From contig NZ_JAMXRZ010000002.1 in NCBI RefSeq assembly GCF_024124375.1, positions 55,819-119,818 of the forward strand: a DNA stretch of 64,000 nt, written 5' to 3'. The translations under genes and the position numbers were made by a program. A model generated the notes under the pieces. It ran no database searches. It saw only the letters and a list, made by a program, of their open reading frames with translations, and was not told the DNA's origin. Of this stretch, positions 8,510 through 17,258 are shown piece after piece. The stretch is from Klenkia sp. PcliD-1-E (GTDB lineage Bacteria; Actinomycetota; Actinomycetes; Mycobacteriales; Geodermatophilaceae). Position 1 is the stretch's first letter; each line of letters begins with the position of its first letter.

Positions 8510-9508
8510 ATGCAGGGGCACTGGGTGGTCACCGGAGGCGCCGGGTACGTCGGCGGACACGTCGTGCGCGCCCTGCACCGGGCCGGCGTCGACGTGGTGG
8601 TCGTGGACGACCTGTCCACCGGGTTGGCCGGCCGGCTGCCCGCCGGCGTACCCCTGCTGCTCGGACAGGTCGGCGACCGGCGGGTCCTGGACGCATGCCT
8701 GCCCGGGGCCGGTGGAGTCGTGCACCTGGCCGCGCAGACCTCCGCGCCCGGTTCGGTGCGGGATCCGTTGGCGCACTACCGGGCCAACGTCGGCGACGTC
8801 GTCACGATGACCTCGGCCATGGCGGAGCACGGCATCGGCAGGCTGGTGACGAGCTCCTCGGCCGCGGTCTACGGCGACGTGCCGGGGTCGGACCGTCGGG
8901 CCGAGACCGACCCGCTGCATCCGCAGAGCCCCTACGGGACGACGAAGATGGTGGGCGAGCGCATCCTGGCCGACCTCGTCGTCTGCGGTCTGTCCTCGGT
9001 CGCGCTCCGGTACTTCAACGTGGCCGGCGCCGGAACCCAGGTGCTGGCCGACAACAAGGTCGGCGGGCTGCCCCTGGCCGTCCTGCAGGCCCGTCGCACC
9101 GGGGAACCGGTGCCGGTCCACGGCCTGGACCACCCGACCCCCGACGGGTCGGCGGTCCGGGACTACGTGCACGCCGTCGATGTCGCCTCGGCCCACGTCG
9201 CCGCGGTCGAGCTGCTGCTCGCCGGGTCGCAGGGGGCGGCGGTGTACAACGTGGGCACCGGGATCGGCTCGTCGGTGCTGGACGTGCTGCGGGTGGCCGC
9301 CGAGGTCACCGGCGGTCCGGTGCCGCACCGGGTGCACGGACGCCGCCCGGGCGATCCGTCGCACGCCGTCGCCGATGTCTCGGCCATCGCCCGGGACCTG
9401 GGGTGGCGCGCCCGCCACGACCTCCGGGACTGCCAGCACTCGGCGTGGGAGGCCTCGGGCGGGCCCCTCCCCAGCCACGCCGGTGGGCGCCTCGTCGCCA
9501 CCGGCTGA
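8510..9508 (+). CDS. NAD-dependent epimerase, UDP-glucose 4-epimerase (GalE)-like
   Basis: 332-residue extended short-chain dehydrogenase. Seen: N-terminal Rossmann motif VVTGGAGYVGGHV, catalytic region SSSAAVYG and YGTTK (Tyr and Lys of YxxxK), RYFNVAGA and RDYVHAVDVASAH, all typical of GalE. Family reaction: interconversion of UDP-glucose/galactose, and in some members the N-acetyl forms, needing bound NAD+. Start at ATG 8510 (MQGHWVVTGG) fits the family; a GTG at 8477 would add 11 non-conserved residues. It sits between the GT39 unit and the third two-component system, so it may supply a UDP-sugar for the neighbouring glycosyltransferases. Substrate not decidable from sequence. Confidence 0.88.
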   Translation: MQGHWVVTGGAGYVGGHVVRALHRAGVDVVVVDDLSTGLAGRLPAGVPLLLGQVGDRRVLDACLPGAGGVVHLAAQTSAPGSVRDPLAHYRANVGDVVTMTSAMAEHGIGRLVTSSSAAVYGDVPGSDRRAETDPLHPQSPYGTTKMVGERILADLVVCGLSSVALRYFNVAGAGTQVLADNKVGGLPLAVLQARRTGEPVPVHGLDHPTPDGSAVRDYVHAVDVASAHVAAVELLLAGSQGAAVYNVGTGIGSSVLDVLRVAAEVTGGPVPHRVHGRRPGDPSHAVADVSAIARDLGWRARHDLRDCQHSAWEASGGPLPSHAGGRLVATG

Positions 9509-9509
9509 A

Positions 9510-9533
9510 CCGGCGAGAGGGCCCGATCGCCGG
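9510..9533. terminator. Candidate hairpin between convergent genes
   Basis: Inverted repeat CCGGCGA / TCGCCGG (7-bp stem, 10-nt loop) just after the epimerase stop and before the convergent end of HK3. No T-run follows, as is common in actinobacteria. Weak but well placed. Confidence 0.35.
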
Positions 9534-9576
9534 ACCGGGCCGGCCGCACCCGTGAGCCGGGCAGCGCGACGGCCGG

Positions 9577-10920
9577 CTACCGGAGCGGGGTGGCGGGGAG
9601 CAGCAGACTGAACACCGGAGGGCAGGGACTGGACACCCGCAGTCGGCCGCCCTCGGCCTCGGCCAGGGTGCGGGCCAGCGCGAGGCCGATGCCGTGGCCG
9701 TCGTCGCGGTGGGTGCCGCGGATAAACATCCGGTCCGGTTCCACCGGGTTGCTGCCCTCGTCGGCGACGTCGATGGCCAGCGCACCGCCGGCGTCGCGGA
9801 CGGTCACCGTCACGGTGCCGGCGCCGTGCACGGTGGCGTTGTCCACGAGCACCCCGACGACCTGCCGAGCGGCCGCGGCCGACACCGTGGTCTGCGGCAG
9901 GTCCCCCTCCAGGTGCAGCTGCAGGCCCCGCTGCTGGCGGGCCAGCAGCGGGCCCCAGGTGTCCTCGACGTCGGCGACGAGCCGAGCCGGGTCCACCGGC
10001 GCGCCGTGGGCGCCGGTGTCCCGGGCCAGCGCGAGCAGGTCGGTGATGGTCGCCTCCAACCGGTCGGCCGAGGTCAACGCGTTCTCGATGGCCGACCGGT
10101 GCGCCGCGGCGGGCAGCTCCAGCGCGGTCTCCAGCGACAGCCGCAGGCCGGTCAGCGGGGTGCGCAGTTGGTGCGAGGCATCGGCGGAGAACGCCCGCTC
10201 CCGGTCCAGCAGGGCACCCAGGCGACCGGCGGTGGTGTCCAGCGCCGAACCGGCGGCGTCGATCTCGGCGATGCCGCTGCGCGCGGTCCGGGTGCCGAAG
10301 TCGCCCTCGCCCAGGTGCTGCGCCGCGACCGCCAGGGACTCCATCGGCTGGGCCAGGCGAGCGGCCTGCCGTCGGGCGAGCAGCCAGGTGATCCCGATCG
10401 CCGCCGCAGCGAGGGCCAGCATGCCCGCCCACGTGGCCACGATGCGCCACCGCACAGCGCTGTAGTCGGTGGCCGCGCGCACGACACCTCGGGTGGTGTC
10501 TCCGTCGACCACCGGGACGGCGACGACGAGCTGGCCGTCGACGTCGTTGGCCGTGGACACCCGCCCGTCGCCGAGCGCGTCGGCCGATGCGGGGTCCAGT
10601 TCCTGCGGCCCGTCGCCGGCGACCAGGCCCGCGTCGGTGCCGTAGAACGCCACGGCGACGTCGGCGTCACGGCCCTGTCCGGCGCCCAGGCCGGTGGGGG
10701 TGCGGCCGGCGGCGACGTCGAAGGCGACCGACACGGCGTCGACGTCGGCGATCCGCTCGAGCTCGCTCTGCTCGTCGCCGAGGTAGGACTGCGCGACCCC
10801 GTAGCCCAACGGGATGCCGAACAGGGTGGTCGCCACGACGGCGGCCAGCACCGCCTGGGCGACGATGCGACCACGCATGCTCGCCCAGCGCCGCCGGCGC
10901 ACCGGCTGCGGGTCGCTCAC
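9577..10920 (-). CDS. Sensor histidine kinase, HK3 (partner of RR3)
   Basis: 447-residue membrane kinase starting with GTG that overlaps the RR3 stop by 4 nt. Seen: basic N-terminus, helix at about 22-44, a sensor loop of about 115 residues, a second helix (WAGMLALAAAAIGITWLLA), HAMP, HisKA with SHQLRTPLTG, and a shortened ATPase domain with N-box LVDNATVHG and G2 GHGIGLALARTL. The G1 box reads ADEGSNPVEP and lacks the second Gly of the usual DxGxG, so the ATP lid is unusual. This form is seen in a subgroup of actinobacterial kinases, so activity is still likely. Confidence 0.9.
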   Translation of the reverse strand: MSDPQPVRRRRWASMRGRIVAQAVLAAVVATTLFGIPLGYGVAQSYLGDEQSELERIADVDAVSVAFDVAAGRTPTGLGAGQGRDADVAVAFYGTDAGLVAGDGPQELDPASADALGDGRVSTANDVDGQLVVAVPVVDGDTTRGVVRAATDYSAVRWRIVATWAGMLALAAAAIGITWLLARRQAARLAQPMESLAVAAQHLGEGDFGTRTARSGIAEIDAAGSALDTTAGRLGALLDRERAFSADASHQLRTPLTGLRLSLETALELPAAAHRSAIENALTSADRLEATITDLLALARDTGAHGAPVDPARLVADVEDTWGPLLARQQRGLQLHLEGDLPQTTVSAAAARQVVGVLVDNATVHGAGTVTVTVRDAGGALAIDVADEGSNPVEPDRMFIRGTHRDDGHGIGLALARTLAEAEGGRLRVSSPCPPVFSLLLPATPLR

Positions 10921-11612
10921 GGCTGGTCCAGCCGGTACCCGTGCCCGCGCAGCGTGCTGATCTGGGGCTGGGGCACCCCCCGATCGTCGGCCACGACGGC
11001 GAGCTTGCGGCGGAGCGCGGCCACGTGGACGTCGAGGGTCTTGGTGGAGCCGAACCAGTGGGCGTCCCAGACGTCCTCCATCAGGGTCTCGCGGCTGACG
11101 GCGGCACCCGGCTGGGCGACGAGCCGGGCGAGGAGGTCGAACTCCTTGGTCCGCAGCGCCACCTCTGCGCCGCCGACGGTGACCCTGCGTGCGGCGAGGT
11201 CGACGACCAGGTCACCGACCTCGACCGAGGCCGCAGCAGCCGGGATCGCCGAGCTGCGCCTCAGGTGCGCCCGCACCCGGGCCAGCAGTTCACCGAACCG
11301 GAAGGGCTTGGTCAGGTAGTCATCGGCGCCGGCCTCCAGACCCACCACGATGTCCATCTCCTCCGCACGAGCGGTCAGCACCACGATCACGCAGCTCGGT
11401 TGCACAGCGCGGATGCGGCGGCACACCTCGATGCCGTCCAGGTCGGGCAGGCCCAGGTCCAGCAGCACGAGGTCGAAGGACCGGCCGGCGACGGCGTCCA
11501 GGGCGCTGCGGGCGGTGCGCTGCCAGGACACCGAGTGCCCGTGGGCCCGCAGCCCGGAGCCGAGGGCGCCCCCGATCGTCTCGTCGTCCTCCACCACCAG
11601 CAGATCCGCCAT
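10917..11612 (-). CDS. OmpR/PhoB-family response regulator, RR3
   Basis: 231-residue response regulator. Seen: VVEDDE acidic pocket at the N-terminus, phospho-acceptor Asp in LDLGLPDLDG, conserved Lys in TKPFRFGELLARV, and a C-terminal winged helix with LDVHVAALRRKL and TLRGHGYRL. Start at ATG 11612 (MADLLVVEDD); the much longer open frame upstream is antisense to the glycosyltransferase. Upstream on the same strand is a 150-bp gap shared with the divergent glycosyltransferase operon, so the system may control that operon. Confidence 0.92.
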   Translation of the reverse strand: MADLLVVEDDETIGGALGSGLRAHGHSVSWQRTARSALDAVAGRSFDLVLLDLGLPDLDGIEVCRRIRAVQPSCVIVVLTARAEEMDIVVGLEAGADDYLTKPFRFGELLARVRAHLRRSSAIPAAAASVEVGDLVVDLAARRVTVGGAEVALRTKEFDLLARLVAQPGAAVSRETLMEDVWDAHWFGSTKTLDVHVAALRRKLAVVADDRGVPQPQISTLRGHGYRLDQP

Positions 11613-11762
11613 GACGGTGACGGTAGGGCCCGTCCGCGGGTCGGACGTGGCCTCCGGTGGTGCCGGGACAGGGATTTGCCTGGCGCTCACCCTGTGCCGA
11701 CTGACCGCTGGCCGAGCCCTCAGCAGCATCGGCGGTGTTCCCGACCGATGGAGGAGAGCCTC

Positions 11763-12932
11763 GTGGCCACCGCAGCATCCCGCACCGTCCTGGACCGTCC
11801 CGCGACCCCGACCGACGGTGTCCTGCCCGGCTCGGGTACCCGGGTGCTGGTGGTGACCGGCAGCGTGGGCGCCGGTCACGACGGCGCCGCCCACGAATTG
11901 GCCGCCCGGCTGACCGCGGCCGGCGCCCAGGTCGAGGTCCGTGACTTCCTGGACGCACTGCGGCCGCGGCTGGCCCGCGCGTTGCGCAACGGGTACACCG
12001 GCGGGGTCGGGCGGACGCCGGTACTGGTGGAGCTGCTCTACCGGCGCCTCGAGCACCGCGGTCTGCTGTGGGCCATCGAGCGCCGCGTCTGCCGCGCAGC
12101 CGAGGCCGCCGTGCTGGACTGGGTGAGCGCGATCGACCCCGACGTCGTGGTCACCACCTACCCGCTGGCCGCCCAGACCCTGGGTGACCTGCGCGCCAGC
12201 GGCGGCATCACCGTCCCGGTGCTGACCTACCTGACCGACCCGGCCGTGCACGTCAGCTGGCTGCACGCGGCCGTCGACGCCCACCTCACCGTCACCGCGG
12301 CCACCGCCGTGCAGGGACGTCGCGACTACGCCTGCGACTTCACCGTCGCCGGGCCGCTGGTGCCCGCCCGGTTCGGTCAGCCGATGCAGCTGCCCGAGTT
12401 GGTGGCGCTGCGCGCCGAGGTGGGCGTCCGCACCGACCGACCGGTCGCGCTGCTGGTGGCCGGGTCCCTCGGCCTCGGCGACGTCGCCGGCGCCGCGGTC
12501 GACGTGACCGCAGCCGGGTTCACCCCGGTCGTGCTGTGCGGCCGCAACGCGGCGCTGCGGGACCGACTGGACCGGCTGCCCGGCGTCGTCGCCCTGGGCT
12601 GGCGCAGCGACATGCACCGGCTCATGCAGGTCGCCGACGTCCTGGTGCACAACGCCGGTGGCCTGACCTGCACCGAGGCCCTGGTCGCCGGGCTGCCCAC
12701 CGTGACCTACAAGCCCATCCCCGGGCACGGTCGGGCCAACGCCACCGTGCTGCACGAGTCCGGGCTGGGGCCGTGGGCCACCGACCCGGTCGACCTGCGC
12801 GCCGCCATGCTCGCGCAGCTGGGCCGGGACCGGACCCCGCCGGCCGTGCCGGACCCCACCGACATCGTGCTCTCCTGGCTGCCCGCCGCCCGCCGGACTG
12901 TCCGGACCACCGGGCGGGCGGTGGCGGCGTGA
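11763..12932 (+). CDS. MGDG-synthase-like / MurG-like glycosyltransferase (GT28 type)
   Basis: 389-residue GT-B glycosyltransferase. Seen: N-terminal VLVVTGSVGAGHDGAAHELA, the glycine-rich acceptor-binding motif of the MGDG synthase N-domain; VVTTYPLAA; and C-terminal GWRSDMHRLMQVADVLVHNAGGLTCTEALVAGLPTV split over two motifs, the nucleotide-sugar site of GT28 enzymes. Acceptors in this family are diacylglycerol or lipid-linked sugars. Start is GTG 11763, with GGAGGAG centred about 8 nt upstream. It heads a three-gene operon joined by 4-nt overlaps to a NodB deacetylase and an EamA exporter, implying a glycolipid or lipid-linked sugar that is deacetylated and moved across the membrane. Confidence 0.85.
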   Translation: MATAASRTVLDRPATPTDGVLPGSGTRVLVVTGSVGAGHDGAAHELAARLTAAGAQVEVRDFLDALRPRLARALRNGYTGGVGRTPVLVELLYRRLEHRGLLWAIERRVCRAAEAAVLDWVSAIDPDVVVTTYPLAAQTLGDLRASGGITVPVLTYLTDPAVHVSWLHAAVDAHLTVTAATAVQGRRDYACDFTVAGPLVPARFGQPMQLPELVALRAEVGVRTDRPVALLVAGSLGLGDVAGAAVDVTAAGFTPVVLCGRNAALRDRLDRLPGVVALGWRSDMHRLMQVADVLVHNAGGLTCTEALVAGLPTVTYKPIPGHGRANATVLHESGLGPWATDPVDLRAAMLAQLGRDRTPPAVPDPTDIVLSWLPAARRTVRTTGRAVAA

Positions 12933-13645
12933 GCGCCCCGACCGTGACCACCGCGGTGGCCGGTGCCGCAGCCGGCTTGTGGCACGCCGCCCCGGCGCTG
13001 ACCTCGATCGGCCCGCTGCGCCGTCCGCTGGCCCGGTTGTCCGGTCAGGGACGGCCCGGCGGCATCGGTCTGACCTTCGACGACGGTCCCGACCCGCTGG
13101 GCACCCCGGCCGTGCTCGCCGAGCTGGACCGGCTCGGGTGGACGGCGACGTTCTTCATGCTGGGCAGCCAGGTCCGCGCCCACCCCGACGTGGCCCGCAC
13201 GGTCGTCGCCGCCGGCCACGAGGTCGCCGTGCACGGAGACCTGCACCGGATCCACTTGGTCCGCACCCCAGCGCAGGTCCGCGCCGACCTCGCCCGCGTC
13301 CTGGGCGACGTCCGCGCGGTCACCGGCACCGATCCGCGCTGGTTCCGCCCGCCCTACGGCGTGCTCACCAGTGGCTCGCTCACCGCGGCCCGCAGCCTCG
13401 GGCTGACCCCGGTGCTGTGGACCGCGTGGGGCCGGGACTGGCAGAAGGCCAACCCGGGCTGGGTGCTCGACCAGGTCATGGGCGGCCTGGCCGACGGCGG
13501 CACCCTGCTGCTGCACGACTCCGACTGCACCAGCGCACCGCGCTCGTGGCGGACGACCGCTCGGACCCTGCCGCTGCTGGCCGAGCGCCTCGACGAGCTG
13601 GGGCTGCAGGTCCGGCCGCTGCGCGTCCACCTGACCGCGGCATGA
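12929..13645 (+). CDS. Polysaccharide deacetylase (NodB domain)
   Basis: 238-residue carbohydrate esterase family 4 protein starting with GTG inside the preceding stop. Seen: motif 1 TFDDGPD with the catalytic and metal-binding Asp pair (about residues 49-55), motif 2 HGDLH giving the two metal His residues four apart (HxxxH), motif 3 RPPYG, and a C-terminal LLLHD with the catalytic His. Family reaction: metal-dependent N- or O-deacetylation of sugars. A short N-terminal hydrophobic stretch could be a membrane anchor. Operon position after a lipid glycosyltransferase resembles ArnD, which deformylates a lipid-linked sugar; that analogy is inference. Confidence 0.9.
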   Translation: MSAPTVTTAVAGAAAGLWHAAPALTSIGPLRRPLARLSGQGRPGGIGLTFDDGPDPLGTPAVLAELDRLGWTATFFMLGSQVRAHPDVARTVVAAGHEVAVHGDLHRIHLVRTPAQVRADLARVLGDVRAVTGTDPRWFRPPYGVLTSGSLTAARSLGLTPVLWTAWGRDWQKANPGWVLDQVMGGLADGGTLLLHDSDCTSAPRSWRTTARTLPLLAERLDELGLQVRPLRVHLTAA

Positions 13646-14586
13646 CCGCGGCCCTGCTGGCGCTCGGGTCGGCGATGGCGTACGCGGTGTCCACGGTCAT
13701 CGGCCACCGGGCCGCCACGTCCGCGCTTACCGGCGACGGTCCGGGATGGGCCCGGGCCGGCCGGCTGCTGCGCCGTCCCGGATTCGTGCTGGGCCAGACC
13801 CTGGGTGCCCTCGGACTCGTCCTCCACGCCGCCGCGTTGGCAGCGGGCCTGGTCGTGGTGGTGCAGCCAATCCTCTGTGTCGGGCTCGTGCTCGCCCTGG
13901 CACTCGGCGCGCTCGCCGACCGACGCCACCGTGACCGCCCGCTGCCAGGGCGCGGCCAATGGTGGGCAGCGGGGATGGTGGTCGCCGGACTGGTGGTCTT
14001 CCTGACCAGCGCCGCACCGACCGCCGGAACCGGGTCCGCCGTCGGCTGGGCACTGCCCGTGACCGTCGGGGCCTTCGCTGCCGGGTCGGCCGCCGTCGGC
14101 TCCGCGGTGCACCGCGGCCGCCTGCGCCGCCCCGCGGCAGCGCTGGCGGCGTGCTCGGGACTGGCATTCGGGTTGACCGGGGTGCTGCTCAAAGCCGTGC
14201 TGTCGCTGCCGGTGACCGCGTGGCCGCTCGCGTGGCCGGTCTACGCCCTGGCCGGGGTCGGGCTGGCGGGCACGGCCCTCGCGCAGTGGTCCTACGCCGC
14301 CGGTCCACTGGTGCAGTCGCAGCCGATGGCCTCGGCGCTGGAGCCGGTGGTCGCGGTCGCCCTCGCCGGACCGGTGTTCGCCGAAGGCGTGGCCGGTGGG
14401 CCGGTCGCCCACCTGGCTCAGCTGACCGGGCTGGTCCTGCTCGTCGTCGGGGTCATCGGGGTAGGTCGGTTCGCGGGTGACCGCGACGTCCCCGCGGGGG
14501 GCGGGGACCCGCCCGAGGACGACGACCCGGCCGACGGCGACCCGGTCCTCCCCGTCCGCGCACCTCTTCTCGCCGCGCACGGATGA
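13642..14586 (+). CDS. EamA/DMT-family membrane transporter
   Basis: About 314 residues with nine to ten hydrophobic helices, beginning with ATG overlapping the deacetylase stop (ATGA). The pattern of an N-terminal half (LLALGSAMAYAVSTVIGH) and a C-terminal half ending in PMASALEPVVAVALAGPVFAE followed by a last helix is typical of drug/metabolite transporters of the EamA type. The acidic, Pro-rich tail is not conserved. Small DMT members such as ArnE/F and GtrA move lipid-linked sugars; operon membership makes a similar role plausible, but the substrate cannot be read from the sequence. Confidence 0.8.
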   Translation: MTAALLALGSAMAYAVSTVIGHRAATSALTGDGPGWARAGRLLRRPGFVLGQTLGALGLVLHAAALAAGLVVVVQPILCVGLVLALALGALADRRHRDRPLPGRGQWWAAGMVVAGLVVFLTSAAPTAGTGSAVGWALPVTVGAFAAGSAAVGSAVHRGRLRRPAAALAACSGLAFGLTGVLLKAVLSLPVTAWPLAWPVYALAGVGLAGTALAQWSYAAGPLVQSQPMASALEPVVAVALAGPVFAEGVAGGPVAHLAQLTGLVLLVVGVIGVGRFAGDRDVPAGGGDPPEDDDPADGDPVLPVRAPLLAAHG

Positions 14587-14589
14587 GGC

Positions 14590-14607
14590 GTTCAGGTCCT
14601 CGTCAGG
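14590..14607 (+). promoter_or_regulatory. Direct-repeat operator box 4
   Basis: GTTCAGG-TCCT-CGTCAGG, identical to box 2 outside the spacer. It lies 3 bp after the EamA stop. At the same distance as in the other units (10 bp) is CACCAT (14618-14623), which would put transcription start near 14630, downstream of the ATG at 14622. This supports a translation start further down for the COG4705 gene. Confidence 0.62.
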
Positions 14608-14708
14608 ATTCCCCGTCCACCATGACCGCGGCCGCTACGGCTTACGCACCACCCACCGGGCTCGACGCCGAGCTCCCACCTCGTCGACGTCGCCCCCTGG
14701 AGCAGCCC

Positions 14709-15467
14709 GTGCCGCAGCACGCCCCGTCCACCCGCCACCGCGCCCCGGCCGTCAAGGTCCCCGCCGTCACCGCGGTGTTCTGGCTGATCAAGGTCCTGAC
14801 CACCGGGACCGGTGAGGCCGCCGCCGACGGGTTCGCCGCGACGAACCTGCCCCTCGCGGTGGCGGTGTCCGGCCTCGGCCTGGTCGCCGCCCTCTGGTGG
14901 CAGCTGCGCGCCGACCGGTTCCACCCGGGCCGCTACTGGACGGCGGTCACGATGGTCGCGGTGTTCGGCACGATGGTGGCCGACGGCCCGCACGTCGTGC
15001 TCGGCCTGCCCTACCCGGTCACCGCGGGGCTGGCCGCCCTGGGCCTGGCGGTCGTGTTCGCGGTGTGGCACCGGCTCGAGGGCACCCTCGACGTGCACAG
15101 CATCACCACCCGCCGGCGCGAGCTCCTGTACTGGGCGGCGGTGCTGACCACCTTCGCCCTGGGCACCGCGCTCGGTGACCTGGCCGCCGTCGTCTGGCAC
15201 CTGGGCTTCGCCGGGTCGATCGTGCTGTTCGCCGCGGCGATCGTGGTCCCGTGGGTCGGCTGGGCCCGGTTCGGGCTCTCGCCGGTGGTCGCCTTCTGGG
15301 CCGCCTACGTGCTGACCCGCCCGCTGGGGGCCTCGGTCGCCGACTGGCTCGGCAAGCCCGCGCACCTGGCCGGCGGCCTCGGCCTGGGTGACGTCCCCGT
15401 CGCGGTGACCGGGCTGGTGCTCATCGCGGTCCTCGTGTCCGGCACGGCCCGGCGGGCGACCCGGTGA
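14709..15467 (+). CDS. COG4705-type multi-pass membrane protein (paralogue 2)
   Basis: Paralogue of the gene at 2108-2920, with the same order of motifs: [62 protein letters not shown]. About seven to eight membrane helices. Start is uncertain. ATG 14622 gives 281 residues with a 29-residue non-conserved Pro/Arg-rich lead. GTG 14709, used here, has GGAG 6 nt upstream, leaves exactly the same 15-residue lead before KVP as paralogue 1, and lies downstream of the transcription start predicted from box 4. Its stop overlaps the uppP start (GTGA). Function unknown; co-transcription with uppP links it to envelope lipid-carrier metabolism. Confidence 0.85.
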   Translation: MPQHAPSTRHRAPAVKVPAVTAVFWLIKVLTTGTGEAAADGFAATNLPLAVAVSGLGLVAALWWQLRADRFHPGRYWTAVTMVAVFGTMVADGPHVVLGLPYPVTAGLAALGLAVVFAVWHRLEGTLDVHSITTRRRELLYWAAVLTTFALGTALGDLAAVVWHLGFAGSIVLFAAAIVVPWVGWARFGLSPVVAFWAAYVLTRPLGASVADWLGKPAHLAGGLGLGDVPVAVTGLVLIAVLVSGTARRATR

Positions 15468-16297
15468 GCTGGTTCGAGGCCCTGGTCCTGGGGGTCGTGC
15501 AGGGGCTGACCGAGTTCCTACCGGTCTCCTCCAGCGCGCACCTGCGCATCGTCGGCGCCCTCGCCGGCTGGCCCGACCCGGGTGCGGCGTTCACCGCCAT
15601 CATCCAGATCGGCACCGAGCTCGCCGTGCTCGTCTACTTCGCCCGCGACATCGCCCGGATCGTCACCGCGTGGGTGGCCTCCCTCGTGCACCGGGACCGC
15701 CGCGGCGACCCCGACGCCCGGATGGGCTGGCTGATCATCGTCGGCAGCGTCCCGATCGTGGTGCTGGGCCTGCTGCTGCAGAGCACGATCGAGACCACCT
15801 TCCGCGACCTGCGCATCGTCGCCAGCGCGCTGATCGTGTTCTCCGTGGTCCTGCTGGTGGCCGACCGGGTCGGCCGCAAGCAGCGCACGCTGGAGGAGCT
15901 CACCGTCGGGCACGGCGTCGCCTTCGGCCTGGCCCAGGCCCTCGCGCTGGTCCCCGGCGTCTCGCGGTCCGGCGGCACCATCACCGCCGGCCTCCTGCTG
16001 GGCTACACGCGGGAGGCGGCGGCGCGCTACTCCTTCCTGCTCGCCGTCCCGGCGGTGCTCGGGTCGGGCGCCTACCAGGCCTACGACGCGCTGCACGGCG
16101 ACACCGCGGGCGCCCCGGTGGCCTGGGGCCCGACCGCGCTGGCCACCGTGGTGTCCTTCGGCGTCGGGCTGGCCGTCATCGCCTGGCTGCTGCGCTACCT
16201 GCAGCGGGGGAGCTTCGTGCCCTTCGTCGTCTACCGCGTCGTCCTGGGGGCTGTGGTGCTCGGGCTGGTAAGCGGCGGCGTGCTCGCCGCCCGCTGA
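15464..16297 (+). CDS. uppP: Undecaprenyl-diphosphatase UppP (BacA)
   Basis: 277-residue membrane phosphatase that converts undecaprenyl diphosphate to the monophosphate, recycling the carrier used for peptidoglycan and other envelope polymers. Seen: motif 1 [17 protein letters not shown] near the N-terminus with the catalytic Glu and the Ser run, and motif 2 [14 protein letters not shown] (about residues 160-173), plus about eight helices. GTG start overlaps the stop of the COG4705 gene by 4 nt, so it should be under box 4 control. Overexpression of this family gives bacitracin resistance. Confidence 0.96.
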   Translation: MSWFEALVLGVVQGLTEFLPVSSSAHLRIVGALAGWPDPGAAFTAIIQIGTELAVLVYFARDIARIVTAWVASLVHRDRRGDPDARMGWLIIVGSVPIVVLGLLLQSTIETTFRDLRIVASALIVFSVVLLVADRVGRKQRTLEELTVGHGVAFGLAQALALVPGVSRSGGTITAGLLLGYTREAAARYSFLLAVPAVLGSGAYQAYDALHGDTAGAPVAWGPTALATVVSFGVGLAVIAWLLRYLQRGSFVPFVVYRVVLGAVVLGLVSGGVLAAR

Positions 16298-16312
16298 CGG
16301 CCGCCGACCAGG

Positions 16313-17131
16313 ATGAGCGGCATGGGGTCCTCCGTCGTCGCGCTGGGCCCCGGCCTGGGCATCGCCCTCGCCGCGCTGCTGGCGCTCGGCGTGCTGGTGG
16401 GCCGGGTGTCCGGGCTGGGGCAGCAGCGGCCGGTGCTCTGGGCCTGCCTGCGGGCCGCCGTCCAGCTGGCCGCGGTCTCGTCGGTGATCGTGGCCGTCGT
16501 CGGGTCGCTGTGGGCATCGGCGGCCTTCGCGGTGCTGATGCTGGTGGTGGCCGCGGCCACCTCGGCCGGCCGGGTCACCGGCGGCGCGACCTGGGGACGG
16601 GGGGCGCCCCGCCGGGCCCTGCTGATGGCTGCGCCCATCGCCGCCGGCGTGCTCCCCGTGCTCGGCCTCGTGCTGGCCAGCGGCTCGGTCCCCCTGCGCG
16701 GGGAGGCCGTCGTCCCGATCGCCGGCATCGTCATCGGCGGCGCGATGTCGGCCACCTCGCTGGCCGGCCGCCGCGTGCTCGACGAACTCGAGCAGCGGCA
16801 CGGCGAGGTGGAGGCGGCCCTGGCCCTCGGGTTCCTGCCGCGGGACGCCGCGGTGCTCGTCGCCCAGCCCGTCGCCGCCACCGCGCTGGTCCCGGCCCTG
16901 GACCAGACCCGGACCGTCGGGCTGGTCACCCTGCCCGGTGCCTACGTCGGCGTCCTGCTCGGGGGCGGTAGCGCCCTGCAGGCCGGCGCCGCACAACTGC
17001 TGGTGCTGGTAGGTCTGCTGGCCGCCGAGGTGATCGCCGTGTGGGTCACCACCGAACTGATCACGAGAGGCACCGTCGTCCGCGCAGAACCGACGACGGC
17101 GAGGCGAGCGCGGTCGAGCAGCACCACCTGA
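16313..17131 (+). CDS. UPF0014 (FetB-like) ABC transporter permease
   Basis: About 272 residues with seven predicted helices. UPF0014/FetB signatures are visible: LRAAVQLAAVSSVI, the GIVIGGAMSATSLAGRRV segment followed by the LEQRHGEVEAALALG cytoplasmic stretch, QPVAATALVPALDQTRTVGLVTLPGAYVG split over two parts. In E. coli FetB pairs with the ATPase FetA for iron export. No FetA-type ATPase gene is adjacent here, so the ATPase is either elsewhere or absent. It follows uppP by 15 bp and is probably the last gene of that operon. Confidence 0.85.
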   Translation: MSGMGSSVVALGPGLGIALAALLALGVLVGRVSGLGQQRPVLWACLRAAVQLAAVSSVIVAVVGSLWASAAFAVLMLVVAAATSAGRVTGGATWGRGAPRRALLMAAPIAAGVLPVLGLVLASGSVPLRGEAVVPIAGIVIGGAMSATSLAGRRVLDELEQRHGEVEAALALGFLPRDAAVLVAQPVAATALVPALDQTRTVGLVTLPGAYVGVLLGGGSALQAGAAQLLVLVGLLAAEVIAVWVTTELITRGTVVRAEPTTARRARSSSTT

Positions 17132-17240
17132 GGTGCACCGACCAGAATCACGGTGCCCCATGTCTTGGCGGGTCGGGCTGACCCCAGGACGGGGTGGGCG
17201 AATGGTGGCGGCGGCAAACGCTGAGAACGCGCACAGCGGT

Positions 17241-17258
17241 TGTCAGGCGGTGTTCAGT
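17241..17258 (+). promoter_or_regulatory. Direct-repeat operator box 5
   Basis: TGTCAGG-CGGT-GTTCAGT, half-sites 11 bp apart, ending 22 bp before ATG 17281. GAAGGT (17268-17273) lies 7 nt before that ATG. Same layout as boxes 1-3. Confidence 0.6.

Noticed and set aside
7430..10450. 1006-codon minus-strand open frame
   Set aside because: Shadow of the GT39, Rv1733c-like and epimerase genes; low-complexity composition and no domain.
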